DNA of 59,636 nucleotides, taken from NCBI GenBank assembly GCA_036374175.1, contig DASUUH010000105.1, forward strand, positions 1 to 59,636. Direction: 5' to 3'. Position numbers and translations under genes: made by a program. Every line of letters starts with the position of its first letter. Position 1 is the stretch's first letter. This document shows, piece after piece, positions 53,058 through 59,636 of this stretch. The notes under the pieces were generated by a model. That model did not search any database. It was not told where the DNA came from and was given only the letters and a program-made list of their open reading frames with translations. The DNA is from JASLBX01 sp036374175. Lineage in GTDB: Bacteria > Actinomycetota > Actinomycetes > Jiangellales > Jiangellaceae.

Positions 53058-53741
53058 CTATGACAGCCGTCGGATTAGTTCTGCGATTCGGCTGCTGCGA
53101 GTCGCAGCGTGCTTGGCACTGCGGATCCACCACAAGTACTGCTTCTTGGCCGAGTCGATCAACGATTCGTACCCCGCCTTCACCCTGGGATCAGAATCGA
53201 GGGCGGCTTGCAGGTCATCGGGGACGATAAGGGCGTCTACTTCATCCAGTTGCGACCAGGATCCGTCCGCTTTCGCGGTCTCGATTGCTGCTTGCCCGGC
53301 GTCAGTCATGAGCCCGCCCTGCATTAATCGCTCGATACGCTGCTTGTTGAGGGCCGACCACAATCCGCCCGGCCGTCGAGGCGAGAACCACTGCATCATG
53401 CGACCGTCATCCACGCGGCGGGCCTGACTGTCGATCCACCCGAAGCACAGCGCTTCTTCCACCAGGTCGTCATACACCGGGCCCTCGAGCCCGCTGCCCT
53501 TCTTGCGGTAGACGACCCACAGACCCGCTTGCCTGCCGTCGTTCGCCGTAAGCCATCGGCGCCAGTGTGCACGGGTGGGAGGGGTTAGGACGTCGTTGCC
53601 GTCGGGTGATTGCGGGTCCGCTAGATCGACGGTCCGCTTCGGCTCGCCCGTCGGCGCAACACCAGTGTTCGCCTCGCGAGGGTGACCCTTCCAACGACTC
53701 CGGCCATCTGCTTTCCTCTCCGAGGCGTCGGATACCTTCAC
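53058..53741 (-). CDS. YdeI/OmpD-associated family protein
   Basis: This protein of about 227 aa belongs to the YdeI/OmpD-associated (DUF1801-like) group: RAHWRRWLTANDGRQAGLWVVYRK, VEEALCFGWIDSQARRVDDGR, QWFSPRRPGGLWSALNKQRI and LDSDPRVKAGYESLIDSAKKQ. Members have been tied to peptide or bacteriocin tolerance in enterobacteria; the role in actinobacteria is unknown. The start is uncertain: relatives begin close to the first helix, whereas the only reasonable start here is GTG 53741, with a GGGGGA upstream. A DosR/OsdR-type box lies 27 nt upstream of this start. Confidence 0.8.
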   Translation of the reverse strand: MKVSDASERKADGRSRWKGHPREANTGVAPTGEPKRTVDLADPQSPDGNDVLTPPTRAHWRRWLTANDGRQAGLWVVYRKKGSGLEGPVYDDLVEEALCFGWIDSQARRVDDGRMMQWFSPRRPGGLWSALNKQRIERLMQGGLMTDAGQAAIETAKADGSWSQLDEVDALIVPDDLQAALDSDPRVKAGYESLIDSAKKQYLWWIRSAKHAATRSSRIAELIRRLS

Positions 53742-53768
53742 GCTTGTCCCCCAACAACGGCGCTTCCA

Positions 53769-53782
53769 GGGGCGAAGGTCCC
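53769..53782. promoter_or_regulatory. DosR/OsdR-type box 1
   Basis: GGGGCGAAGGTCCC fits GGGnCnnnnGnCCC at every specified position, the form bound by DosR/DevR and the Streptomyces homologue OsdR, which respond to hypoxia or redox stress. It is centred about 361 nt upstream of the E1alpha start and 35 nt upstream of the YdeI-like start, so either gene could be the target. Confidence 0.6.
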
Positions 53783-53863
53783 CTCGATCCGATGGGGCGT
53801 TCGTGGTGAACCGTCTGCGGGCGGTCACGCCTTGCGAGCTCACGGGGTGCCACCTGGTACGGC

Positions 53864-53877
53864 GGGACCAAGGGCCC
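53864..53877. promoter_or_regulatory. DosR/OsdR-type box 2
   Basis: GGGACCAAGGGCCC also fits GGGnCnnnnGnCCC perfectly. It lies 95 nt downstream of box 1 and is centred about 266 nt upstream of the E1alpha start. The 395-nt region 53742-54136 carrying both boxes has no other recognisable gene; the 106-aa frame at 53803-54123 has atypical composition and no ribosome site. Confidence 0.6.
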
Positions 53878-54136
53878 TTGTCGGTGCAGAGCAAGAGATT
53901 TAGCGTCGGGTCTGGAGGTCTTCATGGCGCGGGCTTCGGTTGTTACGACCGCGACTGGCAGATGTGTCCTAATGCCAGCCGATTCTGGACGTTGCGCGCA
54001 GCCAGGCAGTGCACCTGCTCGCCATATCGGCCCTGGCACTACCGGCTTTCGCGCCCGCTTCGAACTCGCCCCACGTGCCGACCTCTCTTAGCGCTGCTCA
54101 CATCGGAGCAGCACCGGTTGTAGGAAGGAGGACGGT

Positions 54137-55138
54137 ATGACCGCCACCGAAGCAGAACGTGCGCTCGATGCGTCGGTCCGGGTGGAGCTCTATCGCGTGA
54201 TGGTGCTCAGCCGTACGTTCGAGGATGCGATCCTGCGGGAGTACCACGCGGACAAGAAGCCGGTGTTCGATATTGGGGCCGGCCTGGTGCCCGGTGAGAT
54301 GCACCTGTCGAGCGGACAGGAACCGGTTGCCGCCGGCGTCTGTGCTCACCTGACAACTGACGATGCGCTGACCGCGACACACCGTCCGCACCATCTCGCC
54401 ATCGCACATGGCGCTGACCTGCGCAAGCTGGCGGCGGAGATCTTCGGACGAGAAACCGGGTTCGGACATGGCCGCGGCGGCCACATGCATCTGTTCGATC
54501 CGGCGACCCACTTCTCGTGTTCGGGGATCATCGCGGAGGGATACCCGCCGGCTCTGGGCCAGGCCTTTGCCTTCAAGCGGCAGGGCACTGACCGCATCGC
54601 CGTCGCAGTCACGGGTGAGGGAGCAGCCAACCAGGGAGGTTTCCACGAATCGTTGAACATGGCGGCGCTGTGGAACCTGCCAGTCGTCTTCGTGGTCGAG
54701 GACAACGACTGGGGAATCTCCGTTCCCCGCAAGGCGTCCACCCCCATCGGCTCTAACGCCGACCGGGCCGCGGCCTACGACATACCGGGTGAGCGGGTCG
54801 AGGATAACGACGTCGAGGCGGTCTATGCCGCTGCCGCTCGAGCCGTCAACCGGGCTCGCGCCGGTGACGGGCCGTCTCTCATTGAGGTCCACACGGTCCG
54901 GCTGCTGGGACACTTCGAAGGCGACGCCCAGGGATACCGCGACGATCTGGCAGGCATCGAAGGCCGGGACCCGATTCCGCGGTACGAGAAGACCCTACGA
55001 GATGCAGGTCTGCTCGACGATGGCGAGGTCAACCGCATCCGCGAGGAGGCCAGCCAGCGTGTCGAGGACGCCATCACATTCGCCAAGGACAGCCCGGAGC
55101 CGAACCCGGCCACGGCATCGTCCTACGTCTTCGCCTGA
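54137..55138 (+). CDS. TPP-dependent dehydrogenase E1 alpha subunit (acetoin/pyruvate DH type)
   Basis: This 333-aa subunit belongs to the acetoin dehydrogenase/pyruvate dehydrogenase E1alpha group. Features are GEMHLSSGQEPVAAGVCAHL, GHGRGGHMHLFDP, the TPP motif GEGAANQGGFHESLNMAALW and EDNDWGISVPRKASTP. It differs from the first E1alpha (42211) and clusters with acetoin-type sequences by the GHMH...GSGII-like motif (here FSCSGIIAEG). The ATG at 54137 has AGGAAGGAGG upstream. Two DosR-type boxes precede the operon. Confidence 0.9.
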   Translation: MTATEAERALDASVRVELYRVMVLSRTFEDAILREYHADKKPVFDIGAGLVPGEMHLSSGQEPVAAGVCAHLTTDDALTATHRPHHLAIAHGADLRKLAAEIFGRETGFGHGRGGHMHLFDPATHFSCSGIIAEGYPPALGQAFAFKRQGTDRIAVAVTGEGAANQGGFHESLNMAALWNLPVVFVVEDNDWGISVPRKASTPIGSNADRAAAYDIPGERVEDNDVEAVYAAAARAVNRARAGDGPSLIEVHTVRLLGHFEGDAQGYRDDLAGIEGRDPIPRYEKTLRDAGLLDDGEVNRIREEASQRVEDAITFAKDSPEPNPATASSYVFA

Positions 55139-55148
55139 GGAGATCATC

Positions 55149-56195
55149 GTGACTGTCATGGAAACCCACAGCACCGATACTGCCGGCATCCGACGGCTCA
55201 CCACTGCCAAGGCGATGGTGGAGGGCATCGCACAGGAGATGGAGCGGGACCCATCGGTCATCTACCTGGGCGAGGACGTCGGCAAGTACGGTGGCATCTT
55301 CAGCTCGACCGCCGGGCTTCTCGACCGCTTCGGTGAGGATCGGGTGCTCGACACGCCGATCTCGGAAACTGCGTTCATCGGGCTGGCGATCGGCGCGGCG
55401 GTCGAGGGCATGCGCCCGATCGCCGAGTTGATGTTCGTCGATTTCTTCGGTGTCTGCATGGATCAGATCTACAACCACATGGCGAAGATCCATTTCGAGT
55501 CGGGCGGCGAAGTCAAAGTACCGATGGTGCTCACCACGGCTGTCGGGGGCGGCTACTCCGACGCCGCTCAGCACTCCCAGTGCCTGTGGGGCACGTTTGC
55601 GCACCTGCCCGGTATGAAGGTCGTAATCCCCAGCACGCCGCACGATGCGAAGGGTTTGATCATCTCGGCTATCCGGGACGACAACCCGGTCGTTTACATG
55701 TTCCACAAGGGCGTGATGGGGCTGCCGTGGATGGCCAAGAATCCGCGGGCCACCGACGTGGTTCCTGTTGACGCCTACGAGGTGCCGATTGGCAAGGCCA
55801 GGATCGCCCGGGAGGGCCGGGACGTCACCGTCGTCACTGTCTCCCTCTCGGTGCACCATGCGCTGGACGTGGCCGATCAGTTGGCAGCTGACGGTGGCAT
55901 CGACGCGGAGGTCATCGACCTGCGTAGCCTCAAACCGCTCGACCGAGAGTCGATCTTGACTTCCGTGGCTAAGACAGGCCGCCTCGTCGTCGTCGATGAG
56001 GACTACCTGTCCTACGGGTTGTCCGGAGAAGTCGTCGCCACGGTCACCGATGTCGATCCCGGCATGCTCCGTTCTCCCGTCGCGCGGGTCGCCGTTCCGG
56101 ACGTACCGATTCCGTACGCGCGGACGCTGGAGTACGCAGTGCTACCCACCAAGAACCGCATCGAGGAGGCCATCCACCGGGTGGTGAAAGGATGA
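55149..56195 (+). CDS. TPP-dependent dehydrogenase E1 beta subunit
   Basis: This 348-aa beta subunit shows YLGEDVGKYGGIFSSTAGLL, DTPISETAFIGLAIGAA, FVDFFGVCMDQIYNHMAK and the C-terminal VDEDYLSYGLSGEVVATV and PYARTLEYAVLPT. I chose the GTG at 55149, 7 nt after AGGAG; the in-frame ATG at 55158 is an alternative and the longer frame (from 54789) overlaps E1alpha in full. It forms the E1 heterotetramer with the upstream alpha gene. Confidence 0.92.
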   Translation: MTVMETHSTDTAGIRRLTTAKAMVEGIAQEMERDPSVIYLGEDVGKYGGIFSSTAGLLDRFGEDRVLDTPISETAFIGLAIGAAVEGMRPIAELMFVDFFGVCMDQIYNHMAKIHFESGGEVKVPMVLTTAVGGGYSDAAQHSQCLWGTFAHLPGMKVVIPSTPHDAKGLIISAIRDDNPVVYMFHKGVMGLPWMAKNPRATDVVPVDAYEVPIGKARIAREGRDVTVVTVSLSVHHALDVADQLAADGGIDAEVIDLRSLKPLDRESILTSVAKTGRLVVVDEDYLSYGLSGEVVATVTDVDPGMLRSPVARVAVPDVPIPYARTLEYAVLPTKNRIEEAIHRVVKG

Positions 56196-56425
56196 CCGAC
56201 GTCCCGTTCCCGGCAGTGGCAGACAAAGGCCCGGGCTCAGAGGGTGTCGTCTCCACCTGGTTCGTCAGCGACGGTGACACAGTCGCGGCGGACCAGCTCA
56301 TCGCCGAGGTGCAGGTCGACAAGGTGGCCGTGGAGGTCCCCGCCCCGGCGGCGGGGACCATCCGGTTGCTCGTACGGGAAGAAGCCGTCGTCAACCAAGG
56401 TGATGTGATCGCTCGAATCGAGTAG
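56192..56425 (+). CDS. Free-standing biotin/lipoyl-attachment domain protein
   Basis: This 77-aa protein is a single lipoyl domain: VVSTWFVSDGDTVAADQLIAEV, lipoyl Lys in QVDKVAVEVPAPAAGTIRL, and a final VNQGDVIARIE. There is no subunit-binding domain or acyltransferase core, so it is not a truncated reading of a larger frame (the stop is clean and the next gene is convergent). It overlaps E1beta by 4 nt, so it is part of the same complex in place of a complete E2. How acyl groups are passed to CoA is unclear. Confidence 0.92.
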   Translation: MTDVPFPAVADKGPGSEGVVSTWFVSDGDTVAADQLIAEVQVDKVAVEVPAPAAGTIRLLVREEAVVNQGDVIARIE

Positions 56426-56969
56426 CCGACTCTCGACCAGATGTGTCCGCTGACGGGGGCCGAGCGCTCTGAACAGCCTCGGCGCGGGTGGTGATCGTGC
56501 CCAACACGTCGGCGATTCCATTGAGCGTGGTGCGGAAGGCCTGGACGCCGTCCGCCCCGGCCTCGCTGACCAGCGTGTCGAGAAGGCGAACCTGAACGCC
56601 GTGGGTCTGCTCGAGCAGTGCGGTGCCTTTACCGGTGAGACGCAGCCGCTCCGGCTTCGCAGGCCGGCGCTCCCGGTGGAGTAGCCCGTGCCGAACCAGG
56701 CCGTCGATCGTCGCGGCGGTGGCCTCGTCGGTCTGACCGACACGGCGTGCGAGTTCGCGCGCCTCAACGGCATCTCCCGCCACTGACCTCAGCAACTGCA
56801 CCTGGCCCACCCGTAGTCCGGTCACCTGCTCGATGCCGGCGAACAGGCCCTCCGACATGCGCGCGATCCTGGCGAACTCGTCGAACAAGTCGAGTACGTC
56901 CTGGATCCTGGCCGCAGGTCTGGCGTCGACCACGGACCGGCGAGAGGGGTACTGATCGAGCTTATTCAC
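56391..56969 (-). CDS. MarR-family regulator
   Basis: This 192-aa winged-helix regulator has the MarR pattern: VTGLRVGQVQLLRSV, AVEARELARRVGQTDEATAATI, DGLVRHGLLHRERRPAKPERL and LTGKGTALLEQ. The GTG at 56969 has AAGGAG upstream and overlaps the stop of the MMPL gene by 4 nt, so both are one transcript. Its 3' end runs 35 nt into the convergent lipoyl-domain gene, an uncommon coding overlap. It may regulate the operon or the adjacent dehydrogenase genes. Confidence 0.85.
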   Translation of the reverse strand: MNKLDQYPSRRSVVDARPAARIQDVLDLFDEFARIARMSEGLFAGIEQVTGLRVGQVQLLRSVAGDAVEARELARRVGQTDEATAATIDGLVRHGLLHRERRPAKPERLRLTGKGTALLEQTHGVQVRLLDTLVSEAGADGVQAFRTTLNGIADVLGTITTRAEAVQSARPPSADTSGRESATRFERSHHLG

Positions 56970-59242
56970 CGCTGTCTCCTTCCCGTGTCGCGAGATCCAA
57001 CGAGGTCGGGTTCGTCGTCTCCGGACCGGCCCGCCGCGCCGCCTGTGGTAGATACCGGCAAGCCACCGCCGACGTCCCGCTGTGGTCCTGGTGTTCCCTC
57101 GACCTCGAACCGCGGCAATACGCGTGCGGCCCAGCCCGGCAACCACCAGTTGGCCGGGCCGATGCGGTGCATGATCGCTGGGACGACCAGCATCCGGATC
57201 ACGAACGCGTCGAGCAGTACGGCGGCGGCCATGCCGAGCCCCACCAGCTTGATAGTCCGCGAGTCGCCGGTAACGAATGCACCGAAGACGAACACCATGA
57301 TCGAAGCTGCTGCGACGATCACCTTGCCGGTGTCGGCGTGACCGGTCCGCACCGCAGTCGCATTGTTGCCGGTACGCTGCCACTCCTCGTGCATGCGGCT
57401 GACGAGGAACACTTGGTAGTCCATCGAGAGGCCGAACAGTAACGCGAACAGGATCACCGGGAGGAACGGCTCGATGGGTCCGGCCTTGCCAAGCCCGATC
57501 AGGTCGCCGAACCACCCCCACTGGAATACCGCTACGACCACTCCGAAGGCGGCCGCGACCGAGACGAGGTTCATCGCGGCCCCGACGAACGGTACCAGCA
57601 CACTGCGGAATGCCAAGACCAGCAGCAACACGGACAGGCCAATGACCACGGAAACGAACAACGGAATCTTGGCCTGAATCTCATCGGCGAAATCGTCGAA
57701 CGTCGCCGTGGGACCACCCACATGGATCTCTGCACCGGACGCCGCCTCTGCTGCCGGAACGATCTCGGTCCGCACGCGGTCGATCAGATCGCCGGTGGCA
57801 TCGTCCTGCGGACTTGTCGAAGGGACAACACGCAGGACCGCCGCAGTGCCGTCGCTGTTCGGAATCGGGCCGGCAACCCCGGCGACACCGGGTTCCGCGG
57901 TCAGCTGTGCTGTCAGCGATTGGAGGACGGTGTCGTCTGGTCCCGTCACCGGGTTGTCCGATAGATCGACGGCGATCACGAGCGGTCCGTTGATGCCCGG
58001 GCCGAACCCTTCGGCAAGTGCGTCGTATGCCTCACGGGTCGTCGTCCCAGCCGGGTCGTTGCCTTGATCGGCGGTCCCGAGCCGGAGATCCGCTGCGGGT
58101 GCCGCAACGATCAGCAGCGCTCCCAGCGCCAGAACCACGAGCAGGGCCGGCCGCCGCTGAACCAGGCCTGCCCAGCGGCGGAACGCACCTGCAGTGTGGT
58201 CGGATACGAACTCGCCGGCCGCCACCGCCCGACGGGCCCGGCGACCGAGTACGCGCGCCCCGGCCAGACTGAGCAGGGCAGGAATCAGCGTGATCGCCGC
58301 GAGCACAGTGAAGGCGACCGACGCCGAGGCACCGATGGCCAAGCCGTACAGGAACTCGATCCCGGTCAGGAACATGCCGAGCAGGGCGAGTATGACCACG
58401 ATGCCGGCGAACACCACGGCCCGTCCGGACGTCGCGAGCGCAGCAACGATCGACTCCTGCACCGGCATGCCTGCTCGAAGATTTCCACGGTGCCGGTTGA
58501 CGATGAACAAGGCGTAGTCGATGCCGACGCCAAGCCCGAGCAGTACACCAAGCGTCGGTGCCACATCGGAGATTGTCGTAACGTTCGACGCGAGCCGGAC
58601 CACCGCAGTGGAGACGCCCAGCGCACCAGCCGCCGATACGAGTGGCATTGCCATCGCAATCGGTGATCGGAATGCCAGCAGCAAGACCAAGGCCGCGAAC
58701 GCCACACCTACCAACTCGCCGATGCCCACCTCGGGATGCGAGAGCGCCGCCACGCCCTGACCCCCGACGTCGATCTTCAGCCCATCGTGTTCGGCCTCTT
58801 CGGCAAGTTTCACAACAGCCTCGAGGTCTGCCCGCGGTACCTCAATGCCGGGTCGGTCGTACTGAACTGTCGCGTACGCGACGGTGCCGTCGGCGCTCAC
58901 CTGCATCACACCAGCAGGTGAGTACGGGCTGGCCACGGCCGTCACCGATTCGAGTTCCGCGACCCGGTCGAGTAGCGCCTGCACCGGCTCGCGTACCGCA
59001 TCGTCCGTGACAGTTCCCTCGTCCACGCTGATCACGACGGTGTCGGCGTCACCCGACGCCTCTGGGAAACGCTCCTCCAACAGGTCGGCGGCCGCCTGGC
59101 TGTCGGTACCTGGCAGGGCGAACGTGTTGCGGAAGTCGGTGCCCACGGTCGCGGCGGATACTTGCGCGCCGACGATCGCCAGTAGCCAGATCAGCACCAC
59201 CAGCAACGGGTGCCGCGCGCTCCACCGCGCCAGTCTTCTCAT
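56966..59242 (-). CDS. MMPL-family RND-type exporter
   Basis: This 758-aa transporter has the MMPL architecture: an N-terminal helix, a first periplasmic loop (residues about 35-165), five or six membrane helices with GVDYALFIVNRHR-like GVGIDYALFIVNRHRGN, a second loop (about 370-510) and a second helix bundle with LFGLSMDYQVFLVSRMHEEW. The paired DY residues in these helices are the proton-relay sites of MmpL proteins. Likely substrates are lipids or drugs; not readable here. The ATG at 59242 is preceded by GGAG-like AAGGAGAAC. Divergent from the TetR gene and coupled to MarR. Confidence 0.93.
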   Translation of the reverse strand: MRRLARWSARHPLLVVLIWLLAIVGAQVSAATVGTDFRNTFALPGTDSQAAADLLEERFPEASGDADTVVISVDEGTVTDDAVREPVQALLDRVAELESVTAVASPYSPAGVMQVSADGTVAYATVQYDRPGIEVPRADLEAVVKLAEEAEHDGLKIDVGGQGVAALSHPEVGIGELVGVAFAALVLLLAFRSPIAMAMPLVSAAGALGVSTAVVRLASNVTTISDVAPTLGVLLGLGVGIDYALFIVNRHRGNLRAGMPVQESIVAALATSGRAVVFAGIVVILALLGMFLTGIEFLYGLAIGASASVAFTVLAAITLIPALLSLAGARVLGRRARRAVAAGEFVSDHTAGAFRRWAGLVQRRPALLVVLALGALLIVAAPAADLRLGTADQGNDPAGTTTREAYDALAEGFGPGINGPLVIAVDLSDNPVTGPDDTVLQSLTAQLTAEPGVAGVAGPIPNSDGTAAVLRVVPSTSPQDDATGDLIDRVRTEIVPAAEAASGAEIHVGGPTATFDDFADEIQAKIPLFVSVVIGLSVLLLVLAFRSVLVPFVGAAMNLVSVAAAFGVVVAVFQWGWFGDLIGLGKAGPIEPFLPVILFALLFGLSMDYQVFLVSRMHEEWQRTGNNATAVRTGHADTGKVIVAAASIMVFVFGAFVTGDSRTIKLVGLGMAAAVLLDAFVIRMLVVPAIMHRIGPANWWLPGWAARVLPRFEVEGTPGPQRDVGGGLPVSTTGGAAGRSGDDEPDLVGSRDTGRRQR

Positions 59243-59257
59243 CTCCGCGAGTTCTCC

Positions 59258-59278
59258 TTACTAAACGACCGGTAAGTT
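59258..59278. promoter_or_regulatory. Operator candidate 1 in the MMPL/TetR intergenic region
   Basis: TTACTAAACGACCGGTAAGTT contains CTAAACGACCGGTAAGTT, which recurs with four changes in the site at 59305. It lies directly upstream of the MMPL start, where a bound TetR would block transcription of the exporter. Confidence 0.55.
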
Positions 59279-59304
59279 CACATCGAGGTCTAGACTATGA
59301 GCTG

Positions 59305-59324
59305 AACTGACCGACCGTCAAGTT
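59305..59324. promoter_or_regulatory. Operator candidate 2 in the MMPL/TetR intergenic region
   Basis: AACTGACCGACCGTCAAGTT is a near-palindrome (AACT...AAGTT arms) and matches site 1 in CTnAnCGACCGnnAAGTT. It lies 12 nt before the TetR ATG, fitting autoregulation by the encoded repressor. Confidence 0.6.
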
Positions 59325-59335
59325 AGGAGCGCCCC

Positions 59336-59636
59336 ATGCCGCGGCCGGTAGATACGAGGAGGACTCGGGAGCGAATCCTCGAGGTGGCGCTGGACCTCTT
59401 CGGCACATACGGGTACGAGGGCACCTCGATCCGTGACATCTCCGACCGGATGGGCATCACCAAGGCGGCGGTCTACTACCACTTCCCGTCCAAGGAGAGC
59501 TTGCTGGCCGAAGTGCTGGCTCCTGCCATGACCCGCGTTCGTCAGGTACTCACGGACGTCGGAACGGTCACCACACGCCAACAACGCCGGACGCTTGCGA
59601 CCGCGATCGTGGACGTGGTTGGCGACGCTGGACCGC
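59336..59636 (+). CDS. TetR-family regulator (partial, N-terminal part)
   Basis: The visible 100 residues form the TetR DNA-binding domain: RERILEVALDLFGTYGYEGTS, IRDISDRMGITKAAVYYHFPS, KESLLAEVLAP. The frame runs off the right edge, losing the ligand domain. TTAGGAGCGCCCC precedes the ATG at 59336. It is divergent from the MMPL exporter and shares two similar operators with it, so it is probably the exporter's local repressor. Confidence 0.95.
   Translation, partial: MPRPVDTRRTRERILEVALDLFGTYGYEGTSIRDISDRMGITKAAVYYHFPSKESLLAEVLAPAMTRVRQVLTDVGTVTTRQQRRTLATAIVDVVGDAGP

Noticed and set aside
53803..54123. 106-aa plus-strand frame between the YdeI-like gene and E1alpha
   Set aside because: Its composition is Cys/Arg/Trp-rich, it has no ribosome site and it covers DosR-type box 2, so the region is more likely regulatory.
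59318..59584. Minus-strand 88-aa frame opposite tetR
   Set aside because: It is the complement of a clear TetR DNA-binding domain.

Overview
The window is about 60 kb of high-GC chromosome from an actinobacterium. Supporting signs are a WhiB-family gene, a bldG locus, a 6C small RNA, frequent GTG/TTG starts and many 4-bp ATGA/GTGA overlaps. From memory, the gene order follows a backbone shared with Mycobacterium tuberculosis (about Rv3649 to Rv3682) and Streptomyces (about SCO3547 to SCO3580). A sodium/proton antiporter block plus NhaA suggests a salt- or alkali-tolerant lineage, perhaps Jiangellales-like, but that placement is inference. No rRNA, tRNA, CRISPR array, integrase or complete insertion sequence was seen.

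Layout: 1-12.8 kb holds the proton-pumping pyrophosphatase hppA (cut by the left edge), the BldG anti-sigma switch, a DECH-box helicase, an EamA transporter and the seven-gene tad/Flp secretion operon, headed by a 6C small RNA and followed by a HAD-IB hydrolase. 12.8-15.9 kb holds three paralogous single-pass membrane proteins of unknown function. 15.9-18.7 kb holds a conserved hypothetical gene and acs. 18.7-20.7 kb holds a palindromic repeat, a decayed beta-propeller gene and a membrane protein. 20.9-29.7 kb is a nine-gene Mrp/Mbh-like antiporter operon followed by nhaA.

29.7-34.4 kb returns to the backbone: holin-like protein, epoxide-hydrolase-like enzyme, marP, Nudix, nth and crp. 34.4-42.1 kb holds cstA with a small Cys-rich partner, a PPOX-like protein, a metallo-beta-lactamase-fold hydrolase, a Ser/Thr kinase, a second Nudix gene, RidA, a DUF4177 protein and an Lrp regulator. 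42.2-45.8 kb is a branched-chain 2-oxoacid dehydrogenase operon (E1alpha, E1beta, E2). 45.9-51 kb holds two ArsA/Get3-like ATPases, wblA/whiB4 and a class A penicillin-binding protein. 51-54 kb holds a lipase-maturation-factor-like protein and small genes. 54-56.4 kb is a second E1alpha/E1beta operon with only a free-standing lipoyl domain, preceded by two perfect DosR/OsdR-type boxes. The right end holds a MarR regulator, an MMPL exporter and a divergent TetR gene (cut by the right edge).

The most interesting items are: a family of three paralogues with four invariantly spaced cysteines; a three-copy palindromic repeat with covarying stem bases that supplies stop codons to two genes; a TadE-like/M23 peptidase fusion; the E2-less dehydrogenase operon behind dormancy-type operators; the expanded antiporter; and a 6C RNA with three C6 loops. 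All comparisons with named genes come from memory and were not checked by a search.
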